DNA from: Aspidapion aeneum
Lineage: Eukaryota > Arthropoda > Insecta > Coleoptera > Brentidae
Assembly (NCBI GenBank): GCA_963576565.1
Contig: OY755038.1
Span: forward strand, 15,818,087-15,882,086
Direction: 5' to 3'
Length of the DNA: 64,000 nt
Shown: positions 44,375 to 56,035 of the stretch, one piece after another
Layout: every line of letters starts with the position of its first letter
Numbering within the stretch: the stretch's first letter is position 1
The notes under the pieces: generated by a model
What the model was told of the DNA's origin: nothing
Seen by the model: the letters and a program-made list of their open reading frames with translations, nothing else
Databases searched by the model: none
Program-made: the position numbers and the translations under genes

Positions 44375-44567
44375 TGAAACCACCAGAAACAACTACTCAG
44401 AGGGAAAATACCCCTACCGGCATTGAATTATACTGATGGTTTGAGGCTTTCGTTGGGAACTTGTTAAAACTCTTTGGTTTTCACTTTCTCCAACGTCGAT
44501 CACGAGGATCATGCGTATCCTCGTGATCGACGTTGGGAAAAGTGAAAACCAAACAGTTTTAAAAAGT
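44375..44567. mobile_element. Small insertion with a 105-bp hairpin inside the LINE
   Basis: The LINE phrase AAAGTAAGGGATGT (ending about 44374) recurs as AAAGTGAGGGATAT at about 44564-44577, like a target duplication. Between them, 44463-44567 folds into a hairpin with 48-base arms: TTTGGTTTTCACTTTCTCCA and CAACGTCGATCACGAGGAT at left, and the inverse at right around CATGCGT. Confidence 0.8.
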
Positions 44568-44680
44568 GAGGGATATCAGAGGAGAAGTAGCAAAATTAAA
44601 ATGGAAATTTGCCGGTCATAATATCAGACAGAAAGACGATCCCAAATGAGATGGGCGGACAATCTAGTAATGTACGCCAT

Positions 44681-45704
44681 CTATTAAAATCACTCAGAAG
44701 TCGGATACATGAAGTGATTCGTATTGCTGCGTTATGAACATTAATCCGTGAGATGGCGACTGGCACGTCCTGGACGTCGAGAGAGCGCCGGGGCCACTAT
44801 TTTCTGGGTGAATAAAATTAAAAATTCGCCTCTTCTGCTGGCATCAGTCGAGCAAGCAGCCCTAGTCGGCAGCATGACGTTTTTGAGGGAAACTCTATTA
44901 AAATGAATGGCAACTTCCCCCGCTTGAGAGGTCGCTTCACCCAGACCATAGATGGGGCTCGACATAGATATAGAAACTCATTCAAAATCAGGTGAAAGTC
45001 GAACTCGATTTCCGCATCTTAATTGGACTTGACTTGGTGAGACGTGAATTTTCATTCTTAACGATTTGAAGAATTCATACACTGTGTAGGCTCAAATAAG
45101 CCATTTTCCACATATTCTGAGTACAAGCCGTAAACCCTAGAGGTCCCTATGGTGAACAAGCGTATTTAGTAAAAACCAAACCCTAGAGGTCGAGTTGAAC
45201 AAGCAGTCAAACTTCCCCAGCGTATTCGCCAACATTTAATTGAGATAAATAGTTTTCTTTCAATCAGTTTAAAAAAAACGACGTATTTCAATTTCTTTCC
45301 ATTTCCTCCTTCGCGCAGGTTTTACAGTGTTCTATATATTTTTCTATTTCTATTGGTTCAGATATTAATCATGGAATGTGAGAACATTAAACTATACTAT
45401 ACTACACAGGGTGGGTCTTTGTTATTTATGATTCTCTGTATTATTTCTCTTTACTTTCCAATTTTAAAATCCAATCGTTCGTACGTTTCTTTTACTTGGA
45501 ATTTTTTTCACTTTGGGCCTACCTCTTTCTTGTGTTCTACCCAGTTTTTTATCCTAAGTTTTTATACTTTTATTCTAATTTTAGTAACAATAGTTTTTGA
45601 CGTAAAAGAGTTGTTAACTCAAAGGACAACCTCCTGCTTGTCCTAAAAAAAAATACAATTTCAAGCAAATACAAAGTAAATAAATGAATCTATGACGGGC
45701 TTGA
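44681..45704. other. No recognisable gene; one GC-richer tract
   Basis: 44740-44965 is GC-richer and open on the minus strand for 74 codons, but no family is recognised. AAACCCTAGAGGT is duplicated at 45132 and 45179. The remainder is AT-rich. Confidence 0.35.
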
Positions 45705-46000
45705 TACCTTCCTACCCCATTATCACACACCAAGTAAAATAATTAGCACTTTTCCAATGTTTAACTGTCAAAAAAAAACTATCATTAGCATTAATGGATT
45801 TTGACTGAACTTCAGCTCGTTACAGTATCAAATACTATTTTTCCTGAAAATATCATCAAATTTTGTTCAGCGGTTCCGGAGCTATCATGAAGTAGATAGA
45901 AACGCACACAAACGGATAGATGTTTAACATTTTTTTATTGTTTTCTCAAAATTTCGAATCAATACCTTCTCTAGCCATAGCTACACGGGCTAGGAAGGTA
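45705..46000. mobile_element. TIR element family T, copy 2 (inverted, short)
   Basis: The ends are TACCTTCCTACCCC and GGGCTAGGAAGGTA. CTAGCCATAGCTACACGGGC near the right end is the inverse of the left end of 33848-34268. About 296 bp, non-coding. Confidence 0.75.
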
Positions 46001-46499
46001 AAAGAAATAGATTATTCTCTAGGAGGACATAAACAACATACTGCTGCATTATGTTGAATGAAGAAAACAATAGAATAACGTACCAGAACACAAAATGGTA
46101 TCAAGACTGTAGAAATGATACAAAAGATAAAAGAAAGTCCAGATACCAGTCAGAGAAATACTAGAGGAAACTGTATTGGATTGTAGAACCAGAAGCGAGT
46201 GCAAGAAGCTAGAATAAAAAACATATTCTGCAAAGCGGACCGAACCGAACTCTTCTGTGTACTGGCCTTCTTCTGCATCATCATATCGCTCGCTGAATGT
46301 TTCTCACAGTTAGTAGACTCGAGCTGATTTCACCCGAATGAGCGTTACATAGCCGAGCCTGACAGCTCAGTTGAATTCACTACCCACAAAAACTGCTAAA
46401 CGCGCCTAAAGAAGTTTACACTTCAAAAACATAAGAATTTTGACCAAAACAACAGCATTTATTTATTGATTGACTGATTGATTCCATCACAAGGAACTA
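46001..46499. other. No recognisable gene
   Basis: 46220-46400 is GC-richer without a sustained frame. Nothing is recognised. Confidence 0.3.
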
Positions 46500-47065
46500 T
46501 AGCTCCTTTATTACTCGTAGGATTTTTTGCCTTCCTGGATAATTTTCAAGAAGGTTTCGTGTTCTGCGAAATGTTAGTGTTGGGCATTCGTATATAATGT
46601 GAGCAACTGATTCGTTATTTTCATCACGTATTCCGTAAGAGGGCTTAAGTTCCCATTCTGTAAAGGTGCTTCCTCAGTGGTCTGGGATCGATTATGCGTT
46701 TTGCTATCAGAACTGAGTCTTTAAGTGAATAAAGATAAAGGGATTTCATCATTGTCTTGGTGTGTGTGTGTCTTGGTGATATTTCTGTTCCTCGTTCTGC
46801 TACTGAATCTGCATCTTGCATGTTACTCCCGTTTGCAGCACCCACGCAAGATTTGTCTTGTATTTCGCCAGGGACAAAGTTATAAGGGATTTTAAGCAGG
46901 TCCAAATTACATTTTGAGTATATTGGTTGGAATGATAGAGCTTTGAAGTCTATGGTAGAGCTCTAATTGCTACTTGGCTATCTGAGAAGTCTTGAGAAGT
47001 TTTTCCGCAGACAAATATCTGCGGCATGTATTTCGGCTTGGAATAATATGATGTGTTTTCCCAGA
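46500..47065 (-). pseudogene. RNase H domain and C-terminus of a non-LTR retrotransposon, decayed
   Basis: Read on the minus strand from 47060 in shifting frames: FQAEIHAADICLRKNF, a degraded SDSQVAIRAL, TNLAWV followed by a broken VPGH, and ADSVAERGTEISP. These are the E, D and ADxLARxG steps of a LINE RNase H. Then come LYRMGT and IRDENNESVAHIIYECPTL, a terminal zinc-knuckle-like H...C block. I, R1 and jockey-type elements have this layout. The RT is not present here, and frameshifts are frequent. Confidence 0.7.
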
Positions 47066-48621
47066 GATGTAAACGAGTTTGTCCGTTTTAGTTTTATCGG
47101 TTGTTTTCCCAATAAATCGGGTTCTTAAGTGGTTTGTTTAAAAAAAGAGAGCATAGAAAATAAAGAGGCTAAACTTTTAACTGATATTAACCCAATAGTC
47201 GAATAGTAGATTGTTAAGATCAAATTGTAGCTTTGATATAAGTAATGATCTAACCCCAATTGCCATTAAAATTTGGAGGACCTTTTAATTTTCGGCGCTT
47301 TTCTCTATGGTATGCAAAGTACGTAATCCGGAAACAAGTCTCAAAAATGGAAGCGCTAAAGTGCTTGGATCCAGAGCATGATGCAAAATTGAAAATGGAA
47401 TTTTATTTCCAACCTAAGTCACTTACACAACAGTTATTAAATTCGGTCTATGTAATATAATATTGTTACTGGGATACTCTGATGGCTCTTATCAATAAAA
47501 ACTATATTAATGAAGGGGACATACTTCGCCCAAAAACGTACCATCTGACAACACTGATATCCCATTTTTTTTTCCAAATAGAAATGGAAAACGAGAAAGC
47601 GGAATGCGTCGAAATATTGCGGAGTGGTTTTTTAAAGCATTTTTAAGAAACGTATCTGATTTAAGCAGTTTTTAATTATTTATCTTGATTAAAAAAAACA
47701 AAAGTTATGGAAATATAAAAGAGAAAATCAAAAATCTAACCAGATACGTTTGACAATTTAAAAAATATATTTTGTAGAAACAGTAAAAATGTTTCAATTA
47801 GTTTTTTGTAGACGTGATCTATCATGATTTATAAAAGCGTGGTCAATTTTACTTTTGCTACAGGACATCAAATCAGACAAGAGCCATCAACCTCCTGACT
47901 GAAGCGCCACCCCTATATACCGGGGGCGGGTCAATTCGATCGAAAGAAATTTAATTAAGATCACGTGACCCGGATTTTTAGATTATCTTCAGTTATTTTG
48001 ACCAAATTAAAGGCTTATAACTAGGTATTTAAAGAGATATAATTATTTTCCTATTTACAATAAGTTTTTTTCAGGGCCACTGGCCATGACCTACTAAACA
48101 AAATCACGGAATTTCGAACCGATTCATAAGATAGTTTGTGATAATAGTAATTTACCTAACAAGTGCGGAAAGGGCACTAAAAAACGCGTTAGGTATGTAG
48201 GTTCAACTATTTTTCTATTAGGTTGTGGAAACAAAAATAAAGCACAACAATACAAACAACTCATTTATTATATTTAATTTACAATGATTGCCAAAAACTT
48301 TACTTCTTATCCTAACAGCATCTTTGGATCTGGAGATGTTTGTTTTTATATTCCGGATTAAAGATATCGGAAGGTCTTTAATATATTAGCTTTGTACTGG
48401 ATGTATTTGGTAGCAGGCTCATAGTAGCATTATGTGCTCCATCCTTTATTGTGGCTAAATCTTCTTAGGATTATCGGTGTTTTCTATCACAGTAAACAAA
48501 TATTTTTTTCTATTTTTGTTTATACTAAGACGAAACGACACCCCCTGGTTGTTGTCGAAAAAATAGACCAAAGATTATTATAGAGAATATAAAATATATT
48601 AGATAGGCTTTGTTTACATTC
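47066..48621. other. No recognisable gene
   Basis: A 66-aa frame lies at 47260-47460 without a recognised family. 47880-47980 is GC-richer with GGGGGCGGGTC and GATCACGTGACC. No repeat partner is seen in the window. Confidence 0.3.
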
Positions 48622-48960
48622 ATTCATTTCATTTCATTTCATAAGCTTTATTGTCCAAAAAATCTTAATTTCTATTGACAAAGCAAAATGTACTTAGATT
48701 ACTACAACAAAAATATTATTACTAAATACAGTTTATATGATTTTTCCCCAATATTAAAAATACACAGTATATATTACATTTCCTTGGCAATATTGAGAGC
48801 TTTTAATTATTTAAATCCCTGTCAAAGCAATATACATTTTCCCCCCTTTATCCAGAATTGTTATGCAATATATTTTTTATACATATATTGATACTTAGCA
48901 TTTAAAATAGTAAGATATTGGTCATTTAAAATTATAAAAATACATAAAAACAAAATAAAA
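48622..48960 (-). repeat. Retroposon 3' tail with (ATTTC)n run
   Basis: On the minus strand it ends GGACAATAAAGCTTATGAAA followed by a GAAAT-type pentamer run (48625-48645). An AATAAA signal before a microsatellite tail suggests a LINE or SINE 3' end. The body up to about 48960 is AT-rich, with no coding part that I can identify. Confidence 0.5.
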
Positions 48961-49089
48961 ATACAGACAACAGTAAAAAATAAAACAAAAAGAAACATAT
49001 ATAAAAGCGAATTTGGCTTGTAAAATTGACATTTAAACACACTTAAATGTTTAATTTAAAACAGTTTTATAAACTAACATTACAGCAAG

Positions 49090-49500
49090 TCAGGCACAAA
49101 TCAAAAATTAGAGTTTATGTGAAAATACGGCGTGTGTGATATCAAACGAAAGGCAATTGAGTCGAGAGTTAAACAAAATGAATTTTAGTTTATTTAAAAA
49201 AATAGGGTGTAGGTACATTTCAAAAATTAGAGTTTGGGTGAAAATATGGCATGTGTGATATCAAACGAAAGGTAATTGAGTCCAGAGTTAAACAAAATAC
49301 ATTTTAGTTTAGTAGATTTTAAAAATTAGAGTTTAAGTCAAAACATGGCTTGTGTGGTATCAAACGAAGGTAATTGAGTCTGGAGTTGAATAAAATATAT
49401 ATATATTTCAGTTTTTAGTTATATTAGCTCACACGTACACTATAACTATAGTACCTAGTGTGAGCTTTGGTGCCCATAGATTGGCGGAGTATTTTTTTAA
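49090..49500 (-). mobile_element. Hairpin-capped repeat family H, copy D (inverted, partial)
   Basis: In reverse complement: ATACTCCGCCAATC at 49487, the left hairpin with GCTCACAC/GTGTGAGC arms (about 49430-49466), then three 110-120 bp units with ACCTTTCGTTTGATATCACA. The (CAGA)n run and right hairpin are absent. Confidence 0.8.
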
Positions 49501-49934
49501 ATGTTAGGTAGGTTTTTTTCTTAATCTTTCATTATAGAACGAATGCTTTTGCGCATTTTTTCTTTCTTCCCTTTTTTTCTAAAGTTATTAGTTTTCGCGA
49601 AAAACACAAAAAAACTGAATTGTAAGGGGGATTTTGGCGGAGAATATGTCGGGATGTGTCTCAGATGCTAAGAAATAATTATACAAAAATTTAGCTTGCA
49701 CCTATTTATTTCCAAGTTTCAGGGTTTTGTCACCTGATATGACTGGGCTATTATCGATCTTTTCAGCCTGATTCCCTTGTAAAAGTGTAATTTTTGAGGC
49801 TCGTGCTTTATTTCCTCAATTGAAAAAGGCGGGCAATAAAAAACGGGATACTCTACCCATTATTGCCTGATGCCTCTGATGCGTTTTATCTAGTAAAGGC
49901 CTGGCGTACGCTCACCGCGTTGAGTTTGACAGAT

Positions 49935-50301
49935 AATGAAGAAGAAGAACTTTGTTGATGCAAGGCCAACAAACAAATACAGGCCACGACACTGTAAAAA
50001 TCAGCTGCTATGGTGGGCTGAATTTTACATTGGGTTTTATGGGGGAACAGAGGTTTATTTGTGATATTTTCAAAATGACAATACAGATACAATGTGAAAT
50101 TTCAGTAAAATATTTCCAGACACTACTCCTACAATCCGCCAAACTTTTGTAATGATGCAAGATGATTAAAAGGTTAACATCTTCAAGATTTACCATTCCT
50201 TATTTTGAATTCAAATTTCCCGCATGTACCGCACGCCAACTGTTATATTTGACATGTATTTGACTTTGTCATCTGGCATTTGTTTATTTGTTTGTACTAG
50301 C
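49935..50301. repeat. Dispersed repeat family K, copy 1 (interrupted by an M2 MITE)
   Basis: AGGCCACGACACTGTAAAAA, TTTTACATTGGGTTTTATGG, CAAACTTTTGTAATGATGCA and CCAACTGTTATATTTGACA match 55370-55680. Its right part resumes at about 50870-50943 (AATTTTTGTGTGAGCTAATA). Confidence 0.8.
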
Positions 50302-50763
50302 TGCGTTCGGTATTTGCATCTCAGACGTGACAGATTTTTGGTCACGTGATTGAAGATTAGTCTGAGCAAATTGGAATTAACGAACTCCAGATCAAATCGA
50401 TCAAATTTTTATAAATGGTTATAACCTTAAATATAACCAAAAATATTATGTACATATTGCAACTCACGCCCAGCTATAATTTTGACAAAATTTTCCTGTG
50501 ATGTCGGAAATTTATATAATTTGTTGTCTTCAACATATATACATAAAAAAATTATTGTTGTAGACAAAACAAATACATAACATACGTCACAATCTCAGAT
50601 TAATCTGTTTCGTCGATCAAAATGTACGGAGCAACCAGATTTACGTCCGACTAGTCTGAGCAGAATAACCGAACGATTCAGATCTACCTCTCCTAGATCT
50701 AGATGGAATTAACGAACGATTTCGATCAAAAAGATTAATCCGACGTAAATACCGAACGCAGCT
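50302..50763. mobile_element. MITE family M2, copy 2
   Basis: Clear ends TAGCTGCGTTCGGTATTTGC and TAAATACCGAACGCAGCTA, about 462 bp. It is the inverted counterpart of 7696-8161. It splits family K repeat sequence whose relative at 55680 lacks it. It is non-coding. Confidence 0.88.
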
Positions 50764-50943
50764 ACTGTAAAACTTTTTCGATTTTTTACAATAAAGTTCA
50801 TTTAGAATCCAAAAATACCAGTGTTAATCTTTTTTAACACTAAAAAAAAATCATTTTTTGTTTAGCTTTTTTGCTTCTGCTTTAAATTTAATTTTTGTGT
50901 GAGCTAATAAAGCGGCTGTGAAAAATTAAGGATTACTATACAT
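50764..50943. repeat. Right part of family K repeat, copy 1
   Basis: CTGCTTTAAATTTAATTTTT and GTGTGAGCTAATAAAGCGGC match 55685-55755. About 100 bases directly after the MITE have no counterpart there. Confidence 0.65.
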
Positions 50944-50964
50944 GAGTTCTACAAGACATGGACG

Positions 50965-52005
50965 GTATTAACTACAGTTTTTCCACCATACTTGAGTTTT
51001 GGCGTTACTCCGTCTTTTCGAGGGGATTTGTTATTTTTCATTTTCTTTAATGTTCTCTTTATTTTCGTTTTGCTTATTTTAGGTTGTAGCTCTGAGTTTA
51101 TGTTCTTTATTTTTGTTTGGAGTTTCTTCCTTCATGGTTTCTCGCGATGGTTCCCTTTTTGTTTTTATACGGTTATACGGTTATCCGATAGGAGATCCCT
51201 ATCACGCTCGAGAAGCGGCAAGTGCGCGGAAATGTTGGTGTATATTGGTCTTGAAACGGTTCAGGTTGTAATCTGCAGGGAGTCCATTCCACAGCGATGC
51301 TGTTCTCCAGACATATGAATTCTGATATAATGAGGTTCTTGGTGCCTCTATTTTGACAGTAAATTGATGGTTACCGTCTGTTTGACGTGTTCGCCTAGTA
51401 GGTGCTACTCCCGCGGGGATCATACGTGCCAGCTCTTTAGAGCATTTCCCGTAATAATACCTGTAGAAGAGAGATAGATCACCCACAGATCACCCAAGCT
51501 ACGGGTAAGTGCGGGGTTATGGATCAGCTTGATAGCTCGTTTTTGCACGGTGTTCAAAAGCATTAAGGTATGTTTGGGTGTCGCACTCCATATATGTGAG
51601 CAGTACTCCATAGTTGGTCGAATCTGGGCTTTGTAGAGTTTGGTATAATTCTGTATAGAATAGTTGTGTGATATTTTTAATATCCTCTTGAACGGTAGTT
51701 TCTATGCCGTTCATATCCTTTATTTTAATTATTTCATATCTACCTAGAGTCGGCCTTAAACATTTCATATTTCTATTATTTTCTATAACACTCTCAACTT
51801 TTATTTCTTGGCTTTTTCTTTTATTTTCTTTTATCATTTTTCTTATAGTTTTATTTATTTCTGTGTATTTTCCTTCTTTTTCCAGGTTCCGTCTTTTTTC
51901 CATCAGTTTCTTTATTTCTTCTGATATACAATTATCTGTCTTTTTATCTTTTTTTGCGATATCTTTTCCTACTTTGGTCATACCTCTTGTCAGCGTATCA
52001 TTTAT
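50965..52005 (-). pseudogene. Inverted 5' part of a family B LINE
   Basis: On the minus strand, 51981-51640 encodes MTKVGKDIAKKDKKTDNCIS, MEKRRNLEKEGK, KCLRPTLGRYEIIKIKDMNG and ITQLFYTELYQT. 51165-50965 continues with the REPSRETM, KIKNINSELQPEIS-equivalent and KSPRKDGVT blocks in shifted frames. A jockey-type fragment is inserted at 51167-51636. At 52005 the element turns around, and its 3' end follows on the plus strand. Confidence 0.85.
51167..51636 (-). pseudogene. Jockey/CR1-type LINE C-terminal fragment nested in the family B LINE
   Basis: Minus-strand frames read MEYCSHIWSATPKHTLMLLN with VQKRAIKLIHNPAL, then LSLFYRYYYGKCSKELARMI, TRRTRQTDGNHQFTVKIEAP and SLWNGLPADYN, FKTNIHQHF. This is the typical LEYCSHVW...FYRYYxGxCSxEL...RTxxxWNSLP end of these elements. 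One frame change occurs near 51490. The tail shows a TAACCGTA repeat. A short GTTT is present at both junctions. Confidence 0.85.
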
Positions 52006-52445
52006 TTCATGTGTATAACCAATGTATCCTTCCTTTACTCACCTATGGATCCCAGACCTGGACACTCACAGAATTAAACATGGAAAAGGTAACAAAAGCC
52101 CAAATATCAATTAAAAGACAAATGTTACATCTAAAGCTAACAGATAGAAAAAGGAATGAATGGATAAAAAATAAAACAAAAGTAAGCGATGTTAGAGGAG
52201 TAGCAAAATTAAAATGGAAATTTGCCGGTCATAATACCAGACAAAAAGACGATCAATGGAACAAATTTATTGTATACTAGAGACCTTGGAAAATAAAAGA
52301 AGTAGTATAAGACTCCGAATCAGATGGGCGGACGATTTGAAGAAACATGCGGCAACCACATGGATGAACATGGCGACAGACAGAGAAGAGTGGAAGATAC
52401 TGGGGGAGGCCTATGTCCAAAGATGGATCCAAGAAGGCTAGATAG
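52006..52445 (+). pseudogene. 3' end of the same family B LINE, plus-strand part
   Basis: The plus strand encodes ILPLLTYGSQTWTLTELNME, QMLHLKLTDRKRNEWIKNKT, GVAKLKWKFAGHNTRQKDDQ and, after a frame change near 52256, RWADDLKKHAATTWMNMATD, REEWKILGEAYVQRWIQEG and a stop at 52441. It is joined head-to-head at 52005 with the minus-strand 5' part. The middle RT section is missing. Confidence 0.85.
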
Positions 52446-52543
52446 AAAAAGATAATTTTTTCGAGACTTATCGCCCATCGCGGAAGCATCATTTAGCATT
52501 AGCTGCAAGACAATTTCGCTATTTTGTCCTCTATATGACGTCA

Positions 52544-52587
<44 letters not shown>

Positions 52588-53329
52588 TGCGCGCTAACTA
52601 TACCGTGTCTTGAGCTTCTTGTGTATCATGGGAAATGCTAAATTGTTTTTGTTACAGTTCCGTGGCGAAATGCTAAATTGTAAACATTTCAACATTTTAT
52701 TGTTTTTGTCATTTCAAGTTTTAACGTAACAAATGTTTGATGGTTTGAGATCACGAAGATATTGTTTTAATGAATATTAAAATGTTTTTAGGTCTCGTAT
52801 TAATTTGTCTTGAATCACATTCACCCCTCTTTGGATTATAACTAACCCTCAAATTGCTCGTCACCCCTCAATCCACTTTTTAGCATCCCGTACGGATCCG
52901 TTCTTTTATGCTCTGTGTGCCAAGGGATTGCTCGCAATTAGAGAACAATTAAAAATACATTTTGTATGGAGATTCAGGCTTGGCTCACTCACTCACTCCT
53001 GTGCTTAAGCCATTTAATCCTTCTAACGTTTTAGCAATTTTCGGATTTTTTTTTATTGGATACAATCAATGTGTTTTTCTCACAAATAATCTTTGTATGG
53101 CCCCTAATGCCTAGAAACTGTTTTGGGTATTTTATACTCGAAACGAGAAACAGAAGCCTTGAAGGCATCTGCAATTTTTACAGGCATCTGTTTTACCATG
53201 TTGGTTGGTTGTTTTTATAGTTCAGATCTATAAATACAAAAAATTTAAATATTTGTATTTAAACCGACTTAATTAATTTAATTTTAGAATATTAAACAAT
53301 CTTGGAACTATTTTCTCTTATACAGTATT
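52446..53329. other. No recognisable gene; (TA)n microsatellite
   Basis: A (TA)n run lies at 52549-52585. GAAATGCTAAATTGT is repeated at 52630-52650 and 52665-52683. No coding segment is seen. Confidence 0.4.
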
Positions 53330-54840
53330 TAGTTTTGTTCAAAAAAATGTAATAAAAAAACCGACCAAATCACAAGCCAATCATCTTCTGTCAGGTTTTT
53401 TGACTCATTGATCTTTGGACTGACTGTTGCCCTTAAAGTAGTAGTAGTAGGACCAAGACGCCCTTTTTTTCTGCACTCTATTGGTGGCCATTTTAGGACC
53501 TGCTTTTGTAATCTTTCGTCGTTCAACCGTTGCACAAGGCCGTACCATGTTTTCTTTTAGAGATGTTATCCGTTATGCTTCCCTTGATTCCCATTCTTTT
53601 TTTATGGTCTCATTTCTTATATGATCTGTTCTAGATATTTTCATTGATCTGCTTATTCTATCCATTTCGACACGTTCCATTTCTGTTTTGTATTTTTCTG
53701 TTACTCCACAAGTCTCTATTCCATACAACAGCGTGTTTTCACCATTATTGTTTCATATATGTGAAATTTTACATTCTTTTTTATCTCGTTGCTCCATAAA
53801 ATACTGTTAAGACATCCAATGACCTTTTTTGCTTTTAGTATTCTTTCTTACAGTTCTTTTTGTTCCTGTCTTATCAAATGTGACAAGTACACATACTCAT
53901 TGCATGGAGAAATAAATTGATTGTCCATTGTCTATCTCTAACCCACTTGATCTGCTTTCAATACATAAGTTTCGTGTCTTGTCCACATTCACTGTTACCC
54001 ATACTTTTAGTATTCTTCGGTTAACTTTCTCATCATATACTCCATGTCTTCTTTATCATTAGCTACAATTACTTGGTCGTCAGCAAGCTATAGTGTGTAT
54101 ATGGAAATCTTTTATTACCATGAATTCTTTTGAAAGTCGATTTCCAATTTCAATTTTAGATTTTATGTATGTATGTATGATTGATATTACTCTGTTCTAA
54201 CACTGTCAATAATTTTTTCTACTGGAACTATCTCATATGCTTTTTGTAAGTCCACAAACGTAACATAAGTCTCTATAAAGGGTGTATTTCGGGCACTACT
54301 TTTCTCAATTACTTGTTTAAGACAAGAAACATTATCACTAGAAGATCTGTCTGCACGAAACCCACTTTGCTCTTCTTCTTGTGCATGAAAATCATTCTCT
54401 AGTGGATCTCTAAGATAAGAATCCTACCGTCCAATCTACTGAGAGTACTGGTTACTGAAATTCTTCTGTAATTGTTGCAATCCAGCTTGTTTCCTTGTTT
54501 ACGTATTGTGGATATGAGTGCGATTTTCCAATTATCAGGTACTGGGTGTCCGCTTATGCATTAATTGATAATATATGTGAGATTTTCTAGTAGTTTCTCT
54601 GATTCATATTTGAGAATTTCAGCGTTTATTCCCCCAGGTCCGCTAGCTTTTCCGGATTTAAGCTTTTAAATATCATTCTTTTTTGATGATTACTTCCTCT
54701 CTATGTACTTCTATGCGTCTGCTCGGAGAGGCTGACAAATATTCGGGTCTCGTTTCTTGCAGCAGTCCCTTGTAGTGGTCTCTCCATTGTTCTGGTTTTA
54801 TTATCTGAATTTTACTTTTTCTTTTGTTGGGTTTTTACCC
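53330..54840 (-). pseudogene. Long but decayed family A LINE copy
   Basis: Minus-strand sequence from about 54830 down to 53370 parallels 25051-26400. It includes QWRDHYKGLLQETRPEYLS before the RT, a PGGINAEIL-like block near 54640, RNWKIALISTIRKQGNKLDC, and FVDLQKAYE-like, ADDQVIVA-like and C-terminal YGHVQ/RLNDERLQKQVLKW remnants. Frameshifts are dense. A GTAGTAGTAG run near 53439-53450 interrupts the C-terminus. It reaches further 5' than the other family A copies. Confidence 0.8.
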
Positions 54841-55369
54841 TAGTAATGAATTATCTCTTTAAATAAACTCTTTATGGTAGTCACTACAAAACCATAAAAA
54901 CACAAATACTTTACACTAATTTTATAAACAAAATACACAAATAACTTATTTTTTTATATATATTAATCTTAAATATTTTTCAATTCACTCAATTTTTGGT
55001 TAGCTGGTCAAAATATTTAAATAGCTTTTTTTGACATAATTGTTTAGTTTAATAACTACAGGGCTTATCCTTTTTTTATTTGCAACTAACTACCAATCTA
55101 CTGCTTTTTGTTAAAATATTTCTGTTGTGACATGCTATTACACTTTCCATTATGTTTAACATTATCAATACCAATTTATTGCCCATAATAACTCGGGCAA
55201 ATATCCTTATGTGCCTATCTAAAAGCAATTCGTATCAAAAATAATTTATAAGCTTGTCATCTCTTCTAATAAGCTCACCGAACGACGAGCGATCCGACCA
55301 TATACCAACTAGAGGCCCTCGATACATTTTGACAGTTGTTTTAACCAGAGGCAAGGCCAACAAAAATAT
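54841..55369. other. No recognisable gene
   Basis: AT-rich sequence. A 66-aa frame at 55254-55454 overlaps the family K repeat and is not credible as a gene. Confidence 0.3.
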
Positions 55370-55760
55370 ACAGGCCACGACCCTGAAAAAATCAGCTGTT
55401 CTCTGGGGGCTGACTTTTACATTGGGTTTTATGGGAGGTCAGACGATTTTTTAGGATATTTTCAAAATGGCACTACAGATTTCCGCGAAATTTCAGTGAA
55501 ATATTCTCAGACACTATCCCGATATTCTGCCAAACTTTTGTAAGGATGCAAGATGATTAAAAAGTTAAAATGTTCAAGATTTATCATTTTTTATTTTGAA
55601 TTCAAATTACCCGCCATATACCGCATGCCAACTGTTATATTTGACAGGTATTTGACTTTGTCACCTGTGTTTGTCACATTTACTTCTGTTTTAAATTTAA
55701 TTTTTGTGTGAGCTAATGAAGCGGCTCTGAAAAATTAAGGATTACTATACATTTAAAAAA
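55370..55760. repeat. Dispersed repeat family K, copy 2 (without the MITE)
   Basis: Continuous match to 49961-50277 followed directly by the match to 50870-50943. It thus represents the related uninterrupted arrangement. Ends AAAATTAAGGATTACTATAC. Confidence 0.8.
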
Positions 55761-56035
55761 AAAATTGTTCTGCAAGAATATAGTAAAAACAATCTCAAAA
55801 CCGGCTTTATATAAAAAAGAATTAAATATTCATGAACCGTCAATCCAACTTCAATATTTTAAAGACAATCAGCTGTGTCATGATGTGACCATCAAAAAAA
55901 AATCAGCCCCGGATGTGACGTCAACATTAGGAGGATCGTAGCCCATCCGTTTTGATAGCCCTGCCAGAGGAAGCTTTGACAGTTATTAGGAATTTTTGTT
56001 TTAAATGAAAAATAATTCTTATCTGGAGGTTCGCA
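55761..56035. other. Spacer, nothing recognised
   Basis: Mixed composition without coding or repeat signal. Confidence 0.3.

Larger units (their letters stand above)
41728..44680 (+). pseudogene. Longest family B LINE copy: APE endonuclease, RT and C-terminus
   Basis: The endonuclease C-terminal half comes first (41774-42136): MGDFNDKLG, WTWLSPNG with NEVDYIL, and TDSDHRMVRTK, the GDFN, DY and SDH catalytic signatures of AP-endonuclease-type LINE nucleases. A linker and RT follow (42278-42925): KCLRPTLGRYDII, GVTAEMLEYGGKA, HKKGDRADLKNYRPI. Broken frames carry YQSKEQAGFRRSFS, then ALIDFEKAFD-like and ADD regions to about 43440. The 3' part (43940-44680) has SMNCTKT, KVTKAKRSMERQ and WADNL remnants. 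A Penelope mini-element and a hairpin segment are inserted. Stops and frameshifts disable it. Confidence 0.88.

Noticed and set aside
49886..50196. Overlapping short frames on both strands near 50 kb
   Set aside because: They lie inside the family K dispersed repeat, and the copy at 55.4 kb does not keep the same frames.
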